From positions 1-64,000 of the forward strand of contig NZ_AROI01000013.1 of assembly GCF_000410875.1 (NCBI RefSeq): 64,000 bases of DNA. The letters run 5' to 3'. This document shows positions 54,468-63,043 of this stretch, piece by piece. A program made the translations under genes and the position numbers. How positions within the stretch are numbered: position 1 is the first letter of the stretch; each line of letters opens with the position of its first letter. Below the pieces are notes generated by a model. That model was given only the letters and a program-made list of their open reading frames with translations, was not told where the DNA came from and did no database searches. This DNA is from Halopseudomonas pelagia CL-AP6 (GTDB lineage Bacteria > Pseudomonadota > Gammaproteobacteria > Pseudomonadales > Pseudomonadaceae).

Positions 54468-54470
54468 GAC

Positions 54471-56354
54471 TCAGGTGTTGCGGTCCAGGCGCTGACGGAT
54501 CGCGGCTTCGATGCCGGCTGCATCCAGCCCGCATTCGGCAAGCATTTCCGCGGGCTTGGCATGCTCTACATAAGCATCTGGCAAGCCGAGATTCAGAACT
54601 CTGACGGGCCTGTCCTGGCCCAGTAGCCACTCATTTACTGCGCTGCCTGCGCCGCCCATGATGGCGTTTTCTTCGACCGTCACCAGCAGTTCATGGCTGT
54701 CGGCCAGTTGCTGGATAAGCAGGGTGTCCAGTGGTTTAACAAAGCGCATATTGACCACGGTGGCGTCCAGCTGGGAGCCGGCTTGCAGCGCCTGGGCATG
54801 CAGAGTGCCAAAGCACAGTACCGCGACCTTCTGACCCTGGCGGGTTATCTGCCCTTTGCCGATGGGCAGGGGTGCGAGGGCCGGATCGATGGGTGTGCCT
54901 GGGCCGGTGCCCCGCGGGTACCTTACTGCAGCTGGGCCGTTGTGCAGAAAGCCGGTAGTCAGCATCTGACGGGTTTCGTTCTCGTCGGCCGGGGCCATGA
55001 TAAGCATGTTAGGCAGGCAGCGCAGAAAGGACAGGTCGAAGCTACCAGCGTGGGTGGGACCATCCTCGCCGACCAGCCCCGCGCGGTCGATGGCAAACAG
55101 CACATCCAGGTTCTGCACTGCAACATCATGAATTAGCTGATCATAGGCACGCTGCAAGAAGGTGGAGTAGATCGCGACCACTGGTTTGGCGCCTTCGCAA
55201 GCCATCCCGGCGGCTAGGGTCACCGCATGCTGCTCGGCGATGGCCACGTCGAAATAGCGCTCTGGGTACTTTTCGCTGAATGCGATCAGATCCGAGCCTT
55301 CCTTCATCGCTGGGGTGATGCCCACCAGGCGCTGGTCTTCGGCCGCCATGTCGCACAGCCATTGGCCGAACACATTAGAGTATTTTGGCTTGCTGGCGCC
55401 ATTGCTGGAAGGTTTGGGTTCCAGCTTGGTAATCGCATGGTAGCCAATCGGGTCGGCTTCGGCCGGCGAAAATCCCTTGCCCTTCTGGGTTACTACATGC
55501 AGAAACTGCGGGCCTTTCAATTCGCGCATGTTGCCCAGCGTGGCAATCAGCGTGGGCAAGTCATGACCGTCGATAGGACCGATATAGTTCCAGCCTAGCT
55601 CTTCAAACAGCGTGCCGGGTACCAGCATGCCCTTGGCGTGCTCCTCAGTCTTGCGCGCCAACTCCCAGGCAGAGGGAATCTTCGACAGCACTTTCTTGCT
55701 GCCTTCGCGCATATGAGAGTAGGTGCGGCTGGAGAGAATCTTCGCCAAGTAATTGGACATGCCGCCAACGTTGCGTGATATCGACATGTCATTGTCGTTC
55801 AGCACCACCAGCATGTTGGCTTCCAGATCCGAGGCATGATTGAGCGCTTCGAAGGCCATGCCGGCGGTTAGAGCGCCGTCACCTATGACGGCTACCGTAC
55901 GCCGGTCCAGCCCTTGCAGACGTGAGGCGACGGCCATGCCGAGGGCCGCGCTGATTGAGGTGCTGGAATGGCCCACGCCAAACGTATCGTAAGGGCTTTC
56001 ACTGCGGCGCGGGAAGGCGGCCAGGCCGTCCTTCTGACGCAGGGTGCTCATCTGCTCGCGGCGACCAGTGAGGATCTTGTGCGGGTAGGCTTGATGGCCC
56101 ACATCCCAGACGATCCGGTCAGCGGGTGTTTGATAGATGTAATGCAGCGCCACGGTCAGTTCGATCACCCCCAGGCCGGCCCCGAAGTGACCGCCGGTCT
56201 GGCTGACGGTCCACAACAGGTACGCGCGCAGCTCGTCGGCCAGTTCTGGCAGGCGCTGTTCATCCAGCTCGCGCAGGTGGGCAGTGTCATTCAGGCTATC
56301 CAGCAGCGGAGTGCTGGGCCGTTCGCGGGGTATTTCGTGAAAGGTGCTTGGCAT
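54471..56354 (-). CDS. dxs: 1-deoxy-D-xylulose-5-phosphate synthase
   Basis: The 627-residue thiamine-diphosphate enzyme has [18 protein letters not shown], the ThDP motif [15 protein letters not shown] (near residue 155) and the transketolase-type C-domain ([16 protein letters not shown]). It makes DXP, the entry compound for isoprenoids, thiamine and pyridoxal. ATG at 56354 is chosen over a TTG one codon before it. It forms the standard xseB-ispA-dxs operon. Confidence 0.97.
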   Translation of the reverse strand: MPSTFHEIPRERPSTPLLDSLNDTAHLRELDEQRLPELADELRAYLLWTVSQTGGHFGAGLGVIELTVALHYIYQTPADRIVWDVGHQAYPHKILTGRREQMSTLRQKDGLAAFPRRSESPYDTFGVGHSSTSISAALGMAVASRLQGLDRRTVAVIGDGALTAGMAFEALNHASDLEANMLVVLNDNDMSISRNVGGMSNYLAKILSSRTYSHMREGSKKVLSKIPSAWELARKTEEHAKGMLVPGTLFEELGWNYIGPIDGHDLPTLIATLGNMRELKGPQFLHVVTQKGKGFSPAEADPIGYHAITKLEPKPSSNGASKPKYSNVFGQWLCDMAAEDQRLVGITPAMKEGSDLIAFSEKYPERYFDVAIAEQHAVTLAAGMACEGAKPVVAIYSTFLQRAYDQLIHDVAVQNLDVLFAIDRAGLVGEDGPTHAGSFDLSFLRCLPNMLIMAPADENETRQMLTTGFLHNGPAAVRYPRGTGPGTPIDPALAPLPIGKGQITRQGQKVAVLCFGTLHAQALQAGSQLDATVVNMRFVKPLDTLLIQQLADSHELLVTVEENAIMGGAGSAVNEWLLGQDRPVRVLNLGLPDAYVEHAKPAEMLAECGLDAAGIEAAIRQRLDRNT

Positions 56355-56437
56355 CAAACAGGCTCTGGGTGCCGCATGGCGAGATTAAAACGGCAGTTTA
56401 ACCGATGCGGACCCTTAGCCCAACTAGCGCGGTCTGC

Positions 56438-57325
56438 TTAGAATTGCCTTTGTACAATAAAGTCAGCCAGTTGCCGCAGGCGCAGAGCATCGTCACCAAA
56501 GGGCTGCAGCGCCTCAATGGCCTGTCTGCGCAGCGAATCGGCCAATGTTCGGGCGCCGTCCAGCCCCAGTAGCGCGGGGTAGGTGGGCTTGTCGCGAGCG
56601 ACGTCGGCACCCTGCTGCTTGCCCAGCACGCTGGTCTCGCTTTCGATGTCGATGATGTCATCCTGGACCTGAAAAGCCAGGCCGATACAGTCGGCGTAGT
56701 CTCCGAGTGCGGTCAGTTGCTCATCGGTCACCTGTTCACTGGCCAGTGCCCCGAGCTGCACGCTGGCGCGTATTAGGGCGCCGGTTTTGTGCCTATGCAT
56801 GTTCTCTAACGTGGCCAGGTCCAGTTTTTCTCCGACCGCGCCCAGATCAATGGCTTGGCCGCCGACCATGCCGGTGGGGCCTGCAGCGCGAGCCAGCAGG
56901 TCGATCATATGCAGGCGAGTGTCAGGTTGCAGGGCGTTCGCCTGTGTCAGCCATTGAAAGGCCAGCGCTTGCAGAGCGTCGCCAGCCAGGATCGCTGTGG
57001 CTTCGTCATAGGCGATATGGCAGGTGGGGTGGCCGCGGCGCAAATCATCGTCATCCATCGCCGGCAGATCATCATGAATCAGCGAGTAGGCATGGATCGC
57101 CTCTACTGAGGCGGCGGCGATGTCGGCCCGCTCCACTGGTCCGCGGAGGGCTTCGCAACTGGCGTAGACGAGCATGGGGCGGATACGCTTGCCGCCATGG
57201 GTGACGCTGTAGCGGATGGCTGAAAACAAGCGTTCCAGTCGGGGTTCGCTGGTTTGCACATGCTGGTTTAGGTGAGCGTTGATGCGCTCTTGGCAGGTGG
57301 CTAGATAATGGCTGAAATCATTCAT
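56438..57325 (-). CDS. ispA: Farnesyl diphosphate synthase
   Basis: The 295-residue protein has both aspartate-rich motifs, [17 protein letters not shown] (near residues 82-98) and VQDDIID (near 223), plus GGKRIRPML. It condenses IPP and DMAPP to farnesyl diphosphate. Its start overlaps the xseB stop by four bases. Confidence 0.96.
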   Translation of the reverse strand: MNDFSHYLATCQERINAHLNQHVQTSEPRLERLFSAIRYSVTHGGKRIRPMLVYASCEALRGPVERADIAAASVEAIHAYSLIHDDLPAMDDDDLRRGHPTCHIAYDEATAILAGDALQALAFQWLTQANALQPDTRLHMIDLLARAAGPTGMVGGQAIDLGAVGEKLDLATLENMHRHKTGALIRASVQLGALASEQVTDEQLTALGDYADCIGLAFQVQDDIIDIESETSVLGKQQGADVARDKPTYPALLGLDGARTLADSLRRQAIEALQPFGDDALRLRQLADFIVQRQF

Positions 57326-57561
57326 TCAACGGGCCCATCAAAGGGCTCGGTGCTCAGGTTGCCGTGCTGTTCAACCAGCAGTTGGACCTTTTGCTCGGCC
57401 TGGCTCAGTGCTTGTTGGCAATCGCGGGTCAGTGAGACGCCCTGTTCAAAGGCGGTCAGGGAGTCCTCAAGGCTGAGTTCGCCACTTTCCAACCGCTCGA
57501 CCAGCTTCTGTAGGTCGCCCAGTGACTGTTCAAAATCAACGGCGACTTTTTTCTTGGCCAT
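57322..57561 (-). CDS. xseB: Exodeoxyribonuclease VII small subunit
   Basis: The 79-residue protein has the XseB pattern [50 protein letters not shown]. With XseA it degrades single-stranded DNA. The start at 57561 (MAKKKVAV) is preferred; another Met lies two codons earlier. It is first in the ispA-dxs operon. Confidence 0.94.
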   Translation of the reverse strand: MAKKKVAVDFEQSLGDLQKLVERLESGELSLEDSLTAFEQGVSLTRDCQQALSQAEQKVQLLVEQHGNLSTEPFDGPVE

Positions 57562-57630
57562 GTACATACCTCGTTTATCTGGCGAATCGGCAACCGGCTG
57601 AACATTAACCAAGGCGAATGGAGTGGTCAA

Positions 57631-57795
57631 TCAATGGTAGACGTCATAAAAATAAAACAAGCTTAGGCTCCAGCCGATCAAGATGACCGGGCCCCGCAAC
57701 CAATCATCCGGCAGCATGACCAGCAAAGCCATCCAGTGAGCCGCGCCGTCCAGAATAAAGGTCAGCGCGGCGACACTGTATATGACGGGCGACAA
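57631..57795 (-). CDS. Possible small membrane protein or gene remnant
   Basis: A 54-codon frame opens at a TTG (57793-57795) and runs to TGA at 57631-57633. It encodes two hydrophobic stretches, YSVAALTFILDGAAHWMALLV and GPVILIGWSLSLFYFY, separated by a charged turn. It has no ATG near the start and no Shine-Dalgarno. The composition looks like a real membrane protein, so it may be an eroded gene or a short leaderless peptide. This frame fills the otherwise empty gap before xseB. Confidence 0.3.
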   Translation of the reverse strand: MSPVIYSVAALTFILDGAAHWMALLVMLPDDWLRGPVILIGWSLSLFYFYDVYH

Positions 57796-57865
57796 CAGGC
57801 AGCACTATAGCCATTTGCTTTATAAGGTTATAGTACTGTTGAAGTTTACCCTATGGAGTATAGGT

Positions 57866-58162
57866 ATGTGCGACATGCGCCTGATATTAGCCGTTGCGCA
57901 GGGTCAGTCCGATGATGTGGTTCGTGCCTTGGGTCAGGCCAACATCAGTCATGAATTGATTTGCCAGGTAGCCGATTGCAGCAAAGCACCCGCCTGCCGC
58001 TGGGTCGGTGAGGAAGATCTGAACAGTAGTGGCGTGCTGGCTGCGGCGGTGCTTGATGCCATCGAGACCCTTGAGCAAACCCGGCACGCTTTTCGCTCGA
58101 AGCAACTGGGGGATTTGCGCCGTCGTCTTGAGGCTTTGCTGGAGAGATTGCCCGCATCTTGA
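57866..58162 (+). CDS. Small protein of unknown function
   Basis: The 98-residue product begins MCDMRLILAVAQGQSDDVVRALGQANISHELICQVADCSKAPACRWVGEE. Three further cysteines fall at about residues 34-45 (ICQVADCSKAPAC) and the C-terminal half is an Arg/Leu-rich helix. GGAG stands before the ATG; the frame is open upstream to 57782. It is followed by a strong terminator and then by the c-di-GMP protein gene. I do not recognise the family. Confidence 0.55.
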   Translation: MCDMRLILAVAQGQSDDVVRALGQANISHELICQVADCSKAPACRWVGEEDLNSSGVLAAAVLDAIETLEQTRHAFRSKQLGDLRRRLEALLERLPAS

Positions 58163-58233
58163 CAAGGCAACTGTTTGCGATAGTCTTTGGCGACAGACGG
58201 CTTTGCCGGTCAGGACATAAGGGCCTGAAAGTC

Positions 58234-58280
58234 AAAGCGCCAGAGCGGGTGATTAGTTCACTCGCTCTGGCGCTTTTTTT
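58234..58280 (+). terminator. Rho-independent terminator before the c-di-GMP gene
   Basis: AAAGCGCCAGAGCG (58234-58247) pairs with CGCTCTGGCGCTTT (58263-58276), extended inside by GGTGA/TCACT, and is followed by a run of seven T. It ends the message of the small gene at 57866-58162. Confidence 0.92.
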
Positions 58281-58315
58281 ATTGCCTGAAAAAGGGTGAT
58301 CGTCACTACAAACCA

Positions 58316-60520
58316 ATGGAGTTGGACTGCATGCAGGCAGGGTTGCTGGGCGAATTGCTGGAACGTTTGGGGCTCGGAGAGTCGGAGCTTCAGGAGCGAC
58401 TCGACTTTCTTTCCTGGGGGCCGGAAGATCAGGCCCGGCTGTCTTTGGCCAAGCCCCAGGCCGAACCACTGAACCGAGCTTTTGTTGAGGCGCTATATAA
58501 CCGGCTAAGCGAGTTCTCCGTCCCCGCCGCGATTCTTGCGGACCGGCAAACCGTACAACGCCTGAAGGCCCGCCAGCATGCTTATTATCAGACCCTATTC
58601 GATGGATGCATTGACGAGTCCTATGTGCGAGAACGGCTGCAGATCGGTCAGGTGCATGAGCGGGTCGGTGTAGATCTGAAATGGTATATGGGTGGATACC
58701 GGCTTTACCTCAGCAGTTTGCTCCATGGCATGCTAGGTCCGGTCGAACAACAGGCGCTGGAGACCTATGACAGCCTGCTGAAGGTAGTCTTTTTGGATAT
58801 GACCCTGGCGGCAGAAGCCTATATTGCGGCCAAACACGGTGCTTTGCAGGCCAGTGAGGCGCGCTTTGCCCATGCCCTGCGGGGTGCTAATGACGGGATC
58901 TGGGACTGGGATCTGGACAGCGATGAGCTCTATGTTTCAGATCGCTGGGCCAACATGCTGGGTTATACCCCGTTGCAGGTGGGCACCACATCGGCGGCCT
59001 GGTTCGCCTTGGTACATCCTGAAGATGTATCGGGATTGGAGGATGCAATTGACCAGCATCTAACCGGCAGAACACCGACAATCATGCATGAATATCGCAT
59101 CCTGCGCAGTGAAGGTGAGTATCTGCGCGTGCTGCTGCGTGGTGTGCTCGAGACTGTCGCGGGCCGTCGTCGGCTGGCTGGCTCGCAGACCGATATCAGT
59201 GAGCGTTTTCAGGTTCAGGCACAACTTGAATATGCGGCGCGACATGATGCCCTGACCGGATTGATCAACCGCGTACAGCTTAATCAGGTACTGCAGGACA
59301 CTGAGCAACGCTTGAAACGAGAAGGTGCCCGTTGTGCGGCGCTGTTGTTCATTGATCTGGATCGTTTCAAGTTGATCAATGATAGTTTAGGACACGCTGC
59401 TGGGGATAACGTGCTAGTGCATGTCGCAAGGCGGCTGCAGGGCTGCCTGCGCCCTGGAGACCATCTGGCGCGCTTCGGCGGCGATGAATTTATTATGCTG
59501 CTCGATGATCTGGCCCGGCCAGAAGATGCCGAGGTCGTCGCTGCACGGGTACTGGCACGACTGAGAGAACCCCTGCAATTTGGTGAGCGCTGCTTGATTG
59601 TCAGTGCCAGCATAGGCGTTGCCCAACTGCGTCCGGGTGTGGCGCTGGCTGATTCATTGCAAGCAGCCGATATGGCGCTCTACAGTGCCAAGGAGGCAGG
59701 CAAGGCACGCTACCGGCTGTATAGCGACGACATGCAGGCACGTGTTCGACAGCGTCTGCGCCTGGAAAGTAATCTGCTGCAGGCATTACAGTATGGGCAA
59801 TTTGAGCTGCACTATCAGCCGGTACTCGATATGCGTTTGCCACAGCCCAGTGCACCGGTGGCTGTTGAAGCCCTGCTGCGCTGGCAGTATGAGGGGCAGA
59901 GCATAGCTCCAATTGAGTTCATCCCCATTCTTGAGGAGTCCGGTGAGATTGTGCCGGTCGGTTATTGGGTGTTGGAAACGGCCTGTCGGCAAAGCGTGAG
60001 CTGGCATGCACATGGGCGGCCGGATCTACTCTGCTCGGTGAATTTGTCTGGATTGCAGTTGTTGGAAGTCGACTTCGTTGAGCGCGTACGCGAGATTCTC
60101 CAACGCACCGGCATGCCGCCGACGCTACTGGTGCTGGAAATAACCGAGAGTCTTTTGATTGACCGCAGCGGCGCGACGCTGGTGGCGCTGCGCGAGCTGG
60201 CTGCCATGGGCATACAGATCGCTCTTGATGACTTTGGTACCGGCTATTGTTCGCTCGGCTATCTAAACCGGTTCCCCCTGCACATCATCAAGCTGGATCG
60301 CGGCTTTCTGCAAAACGCGCATGCCAGCGAACAGAATATGACCATTTGCAAAGCTATTATCGGGCTTAGTGCCGGCTTGAAGCTCAAAGTAATCGCCGAG
60401 GGTATAGAGCGTCCAGAACAGGTGCAGCTTTTATTGCAGGAAAACTGCCATTACGGGCAGGGCTACCTGTTCAGCAGGCCGCTGCCCGCCAATGAGCTTA
60501 GCGCGTTGATCGGAAAATAA
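58316..60520 (+). CDS. Globin-coupled PAS-GGDEF-EAL c-di-GMP enzyme
   Basis: The 734-residue protein has an N-terminal sensor globin (residues 10-170) with the probable haem-binding His at about 114 (IGQVHERVGVDLKWYMGGYR), a PAS domain (180-300; GANDGIWDWDLDSDELYVSDRW), a GGDEF domain with intact GGDEF (388-392) and an RPGD inhibitory site before it, and an EAL domain with EALLRW (518-523), EITESLL and DDFGTGYCSL. Both enzymatic halves look active. It should couple oxygen or NO sensing to c-di-GMP. A second start at 58331 has a better Shine-Dalgarno (GGAG). Confidence 0.88.
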   Translation: MELDCMQAGLLGELLERLGLGESELQERLDFLSWGPEDQARLSLAKPQAEPLNRAFVEALYNRLSEFSVPAAILADRQTVQRLKARQHAYYQTLFDGCIDESYVRERLQIGQVHERVGVDLKWYMGGYRLYLSSLLHGMLGPVEQQALETYDSLLKVVFLDMTLAAEAYIAAKHGALQASEARFAHALRGANDGIWDWDLDSDELYVSDRWANMLGYTPLQVGTTSAAWFALVHPEDVSGLEDAIDQHLTGRTPTIMHEYRILRSEGEYLRVLLRGVLETVAGRRRLAGSQTDISERFQVQAQLEYAARHDALTGLINRVQLNQVLQDTEQRLKREGARCAALLFIDLDRFKLINDSLGHAAGDNVLVHVARRLQGCLRPGDHLARFGGDEFIMLLDDLARPEDAEVVAARVLARLREPLQFGERCLIVSASIGVAQLRPGVALADSLQAADMALYSAKEAGKARYRLYSDDMQARVRQRLRLESNLLQALQYGQFELHYQPVLDMRLPQPSAPVAVEALLRWQYEGQSIAPIEFIPILEESGEIVPVGYWVLETACRQSVSWHAHGRPDLLCSVNLSGLQLLEVDFVERVREILQRTGMPPTLLVLEITESLLIDRSGATLVALRELAAMGIQIALDDFGTGYCSLGYLNRFPLHIIKLDRGFLQNAHASEQNMTICKAIIGLSAGLKLKVIAEGIERPEQVQLLLQENCHYGQGYLFSRPLPANELSALIGK

Positions 60521-60527
60521 TGATTAC

Positions 60528-61040
60528 TCAAGGAGTCAGCATGTTGCGCATTAATCTTGCAACGCTGGATGGAGTGTATTGAGCGTCTGGGTTACTGGTC
60601 AATTCAACCCGCAGGCGCCCGATCAGATGCTGCAACGCTGCGCAACATTCAGTAAATGCCGCGCGCTTGAGTTCGTCGCTGCCGTCCACTGCGGCCGGAT
60701 CAGGCAGGCCCCAGTGGACACGTTCCGGTGTGGCGGGAAATTGTGGGCAGGCTTGTCCGGCATTGCCGCATACGGTGAGCACGATATCCAGTGGCGGGGC
60801 TTCGGGCGTCAGAAACTCATCCCAGCTTTTGCTGCGCGGCGGGTGTTCACCGGTCCACTCGCTCAGTTGCTCCATAGCCAACGGATTGACGCGGCCGGTT
60901 GGGTGGCTACCGGCGCTGAAGGCCTGAATGCGGCCTCCCATCAGGCGGTTGAATAGCCCTTCGGCGATAATGCTGCGGGCCGAGTTGCCGGTACACAACA
61001 CCAGCAGTCGTAGGGGCGGATTGGTGGTATTCAGCAGCAT
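60528..61040 (-). CDS. arsC: Arsenate reductase, thioredoxin-coupled LMW phosphatase type
   Basis: The 170-residue protein has the P-loop [10 protein letters not shown] (Cys near residue 16) and later [13 protein letters not shown], giving the second and third cysteines of the disulfide cascade, and [13 protein letters not shown]. It reduces arsenate to arsenite. It overlaps the end of arsM by ten bases, so the two are coupled: arsenate is reduced, then arsenite methylated. Confidence 0.9.
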   Translation of the reverse strand: MLLNTTNPPLRLLVLCTGNSARSIIAEGLFNRLMGGRIQAFSAGSHPTGRVNPLAMEQLSEWTGEHPPRSKSWDEFLTPEAPPLDIVLTVCGNAGQACPQFPATPERVHWGLPDPAAVDGSDELKRAAFTECCAALQHLIGRLRVELTSNPDAQYTPSSVARLMRNMLTP

Positions 61041-62071
61041 GGGCTGGCTCCCGTGGCGGTGTTGTTATTGTCGTAGGGCAGGGCGCCGCCGCAGCCCGGG
61101 AAGATGCCGTAGTGACGTTCGAAGTTGCCGATGAATTCAAAGTGCGGGGCAAAGCGCGTGTCCTTGAGCATCCGCCAGGTGTTGCCGCATACCGGGAAGA
61201 TGCGTCCGGTTTCGATCGCATGGTGCTTGTCGAGTTGGAGCAGGTGCTCGGCCTCGGGGATGCTGCCACGGTAAATTACCGCCTGACCATAGTCCTCGCA
61301 GGCCGGCTCCAGCTCGGCCAGCTTGAATAGCCGGTAGGTGGCGGAGAAGAAACGCGCATTGCCAAGTTTGCCGGCAATCGCTGGGTCGGTGATTTCCAGC
61401 GGGCGATCTTCCACCAGGCGCGGGTCCAGGAAGCCGTGACGGCGGGCCAGATTTTCGAAGTCGTTCCAGTACAGGGCGCCGCCCAGACATTCGCCGTAAA
61501 GCACCTCGTCCTGACGCAGGGCGTCCGGCAGGCGCCGGTCGGCGTAGATATCCGAGAAATACAGTTCGCCACCGGGCTTGAGCAGGCGGTAGGCCTCGCG
61601 CAACACCGCATCCTTGTCCGGTGACAGGTTGATCACGCAATTGGAGACGATTACGTCGATGCTGTTGTCGGGCAGGTTCAGACTGTCCAGTTGCTCGATA
61701 TAACCCTGATGAAAACTGACGTTCGCGAAGCCAAAGCGCTGGGCATGGTAATCCAGGTGGCGGCGGGCGACATCCAGCTGTTCTTCGGTCATATCGACGC
61801 CGATCACCCGGCCCTGAGACCCGACCAGTTGTGCCAGTACATAACAGTCGCGTCCCGAACCGCTGCCCAGGTCGAGAATGTGGCAGCCGGGCAACAGATG
61901 CGGGGCGACTAGTCCACAGCCATAGTATTTGTCTGTGACTTCTGGGTGGATGTTGGCCAGCAGCGGCTTGAGCCATTCCGGCATGCTGGAGATGTCACAG
62001 CAGGCCGAGGTTTTCAGGTCGCTGCTGCTTTGCAGTACCTTGCCATAGTAGTCTTGAACGGATTCGTGCAC
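61031..62071 (-). CDS. arsM: Arsenite S-adenosylmethionine methyltransferase ArsM
   Basis: The 346-residue protein has an adjacent cysteine pair near residue 24 (KTSACCDIS), the SAM motif [20 protein letters not shown] (near 65-84) and the conserved cysteines [11 protein letters not shown] and [10 protein letters not shown], the ArsM arsenic-binding set. It methylates arsenite to volatile or excretable forms. It ends in a second CC pair. It is followed by arsC. No ArsR regulator gene is in the window. Confidence 0.9.
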   Translation of the reverse strand: MHESVQDYYGKVLQSSSDLKTSACCDISSMPEWLKPLLANIHPEVTDKYYGCGLVAPHLLPGCHILDLGSGSGRDCYVLAQLVGSQGRVIGVDMTEEQLDVARRHLDYHAQRFGFANVSFHQGYIEQLDSLNLPDNSIDVIVSNCVINLSPDKDAVLREAYRLLKPGGELYFSDIYADRRLPDALRQDEVLYGECLGGALYWNDFENLARRHGFLDPRLVEDRPLEITDPAIAGKLGNARFFSATYRLFKLAELEPACEDYGQAVIYRGSIPEAEHLLQLDKHHAIETGRIFPVCGNTWRMLKDTRFAPHFEFIGNFERHYGIFPGCGGALPYDNNNTATGASPCC

Positions 62072-62279
62072 GAAGCCCCCTGGTTAATGAATCATCTGTT
62101 CTATTGGAGCGAGCGAGGCCGCGAATATTACATCAATTGAATGCGCCTTAGACGAATTGCCGTGGTTAACAAACTTTAGCAACTGTTACCAAAGGTGCGG
62201 TTATCGTGGCCGCTCTGTCTTGTTATTGCTTTTCTGCAGTGCTAAGTTCTTGCCTGTTAGATCTCCATATAGAGTCAAT

Positions 62280-62657
62280 ATGAAATCCACGCTGCTTCGC
62301 TCATGTCTGTTTTGGCTGATGATCCTGATCATCCCGGCCCAGGCTGTGGCAGGTGTCATTTCTGCCTCCTGCGGAGCATCCGGAGCGGCTATGCAGCAGA
62401 CCGATATCGGGGGTGAACATGCAGGTCACCACGGTATGGGGATAGATGCTGATGCAGGCGATGCCGGGTCAGGGATGCAGCATATCGGTTGCGTCCTGTG
62501 TGCCAGCAGTTGCCATGGCGTCAGTGCGCTGACCAGTGCAGCTGTATCACCACTGCCATCCCTTCAGGCCACTGTGGGCTATGTAGGCGAGTATAGATTT
62601 TTTGCCGGGCAAATCCCCGAGCCCTTGAAACGCCCTCCCCGTAGCGTCCTCCTCTGA
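62280..62657 (+). CDS. Small exported Cys/His protein, DUF2946/CopL-like
   Basis: The 125-residue protein has a signal peptide (cleaved near AVAG-VISA) and a His/Met/Cys-rich centre (GEHAGHHGMGIDADAG, MQHIGCVLCASSCHGVSA). The end PEPLKRPPRSVLL is typical of short proteins found at the head of RND metal-efflux loci. It probably binds copper or silver in the periplasm; this is inferred from composition and the TolC-type gene downstream. The frame is open from 62157, but the Met at 62280 starts the signal peptide. Confidence 0.65.
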   Translation: MKSTLLRSCLFWLMILIIPAQAVAGVISASCGASGAAMQQTDIGGEHAGHHGMGIDADAGDAGSGMQHIGCVLCASSCHGVSALTSAAVSPLPSLQATVGYVGEYRFFAGQIPEPLKRPPRSVLL

Positions 62658-62727
62658 CACTGTAACGGCTCCTGTCGAGCTGAACCTATCCTGATCGGTT
62701 GATGCCGATCTGATTGCAGAGGTGGTC

Positions 62728-63033
62728 ATGTTTTCCCCAACCTATTGTATAGGCGGCATGCTTGCCGTCTTGGCCTGGCATAGCCAGGCTCAGGCAGCCC
62801 CGCCTGATCCATCTGCCGCGGACGCTGTGCCGCCGGTGGTGTACGAATCCCCGCTGCAAAGCTATCGGCGCTTTGAGCCGCAACTCCCCGGAAACTGGCG
62901 TGAAGCCAATGATAACGTCGGCCGTATTGGCGGCTGGCAAACCTACGCCGCAGAGGTGTGGGAGGCCAGTCAGTCGCAGGATGGCGGTGCTGAAGCCGAC
63001 GCCGGCGATGCCAATCCACATCAGCATCACTAA
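62728..63033 (+). CDS. Small exported protein ahead of the efflux gene
   Basis: The 101-residue product has a signal peptide (near SQAQA-APPD), a central SPLQSYRRFEPQLPGNWREANDNVGRIGGW segment and a His-rich end NPHQHH. Such proteins precede CzcC/CusC-like genes in Pseudomonas metal loci. The function is unknown. ATG at 62728 follows AGAGG; a GTG two codons earlier is an alternative. The TolC-family gene starts ten bases after it. Confidence 0.6.
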   Translation: MFSPTYCIGGMLAVLAWHSQAQAAPPDPSAADAVPPVVYESPLQSYRRFEPQLPGNWREANDNVGRIGGWQTYAAEVWEASQSQDGGAEADAGDANPHQHH

Positions 63034-63043
63034 GGGGGCGGTT

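Noticed and set aside
62247-62275. TTCTTG-N17-TAGAGT as the promoter of the small Cys/His gene
   Set aside because: The -10 would end five bases before the start codon, leaving no room for a normal leader.
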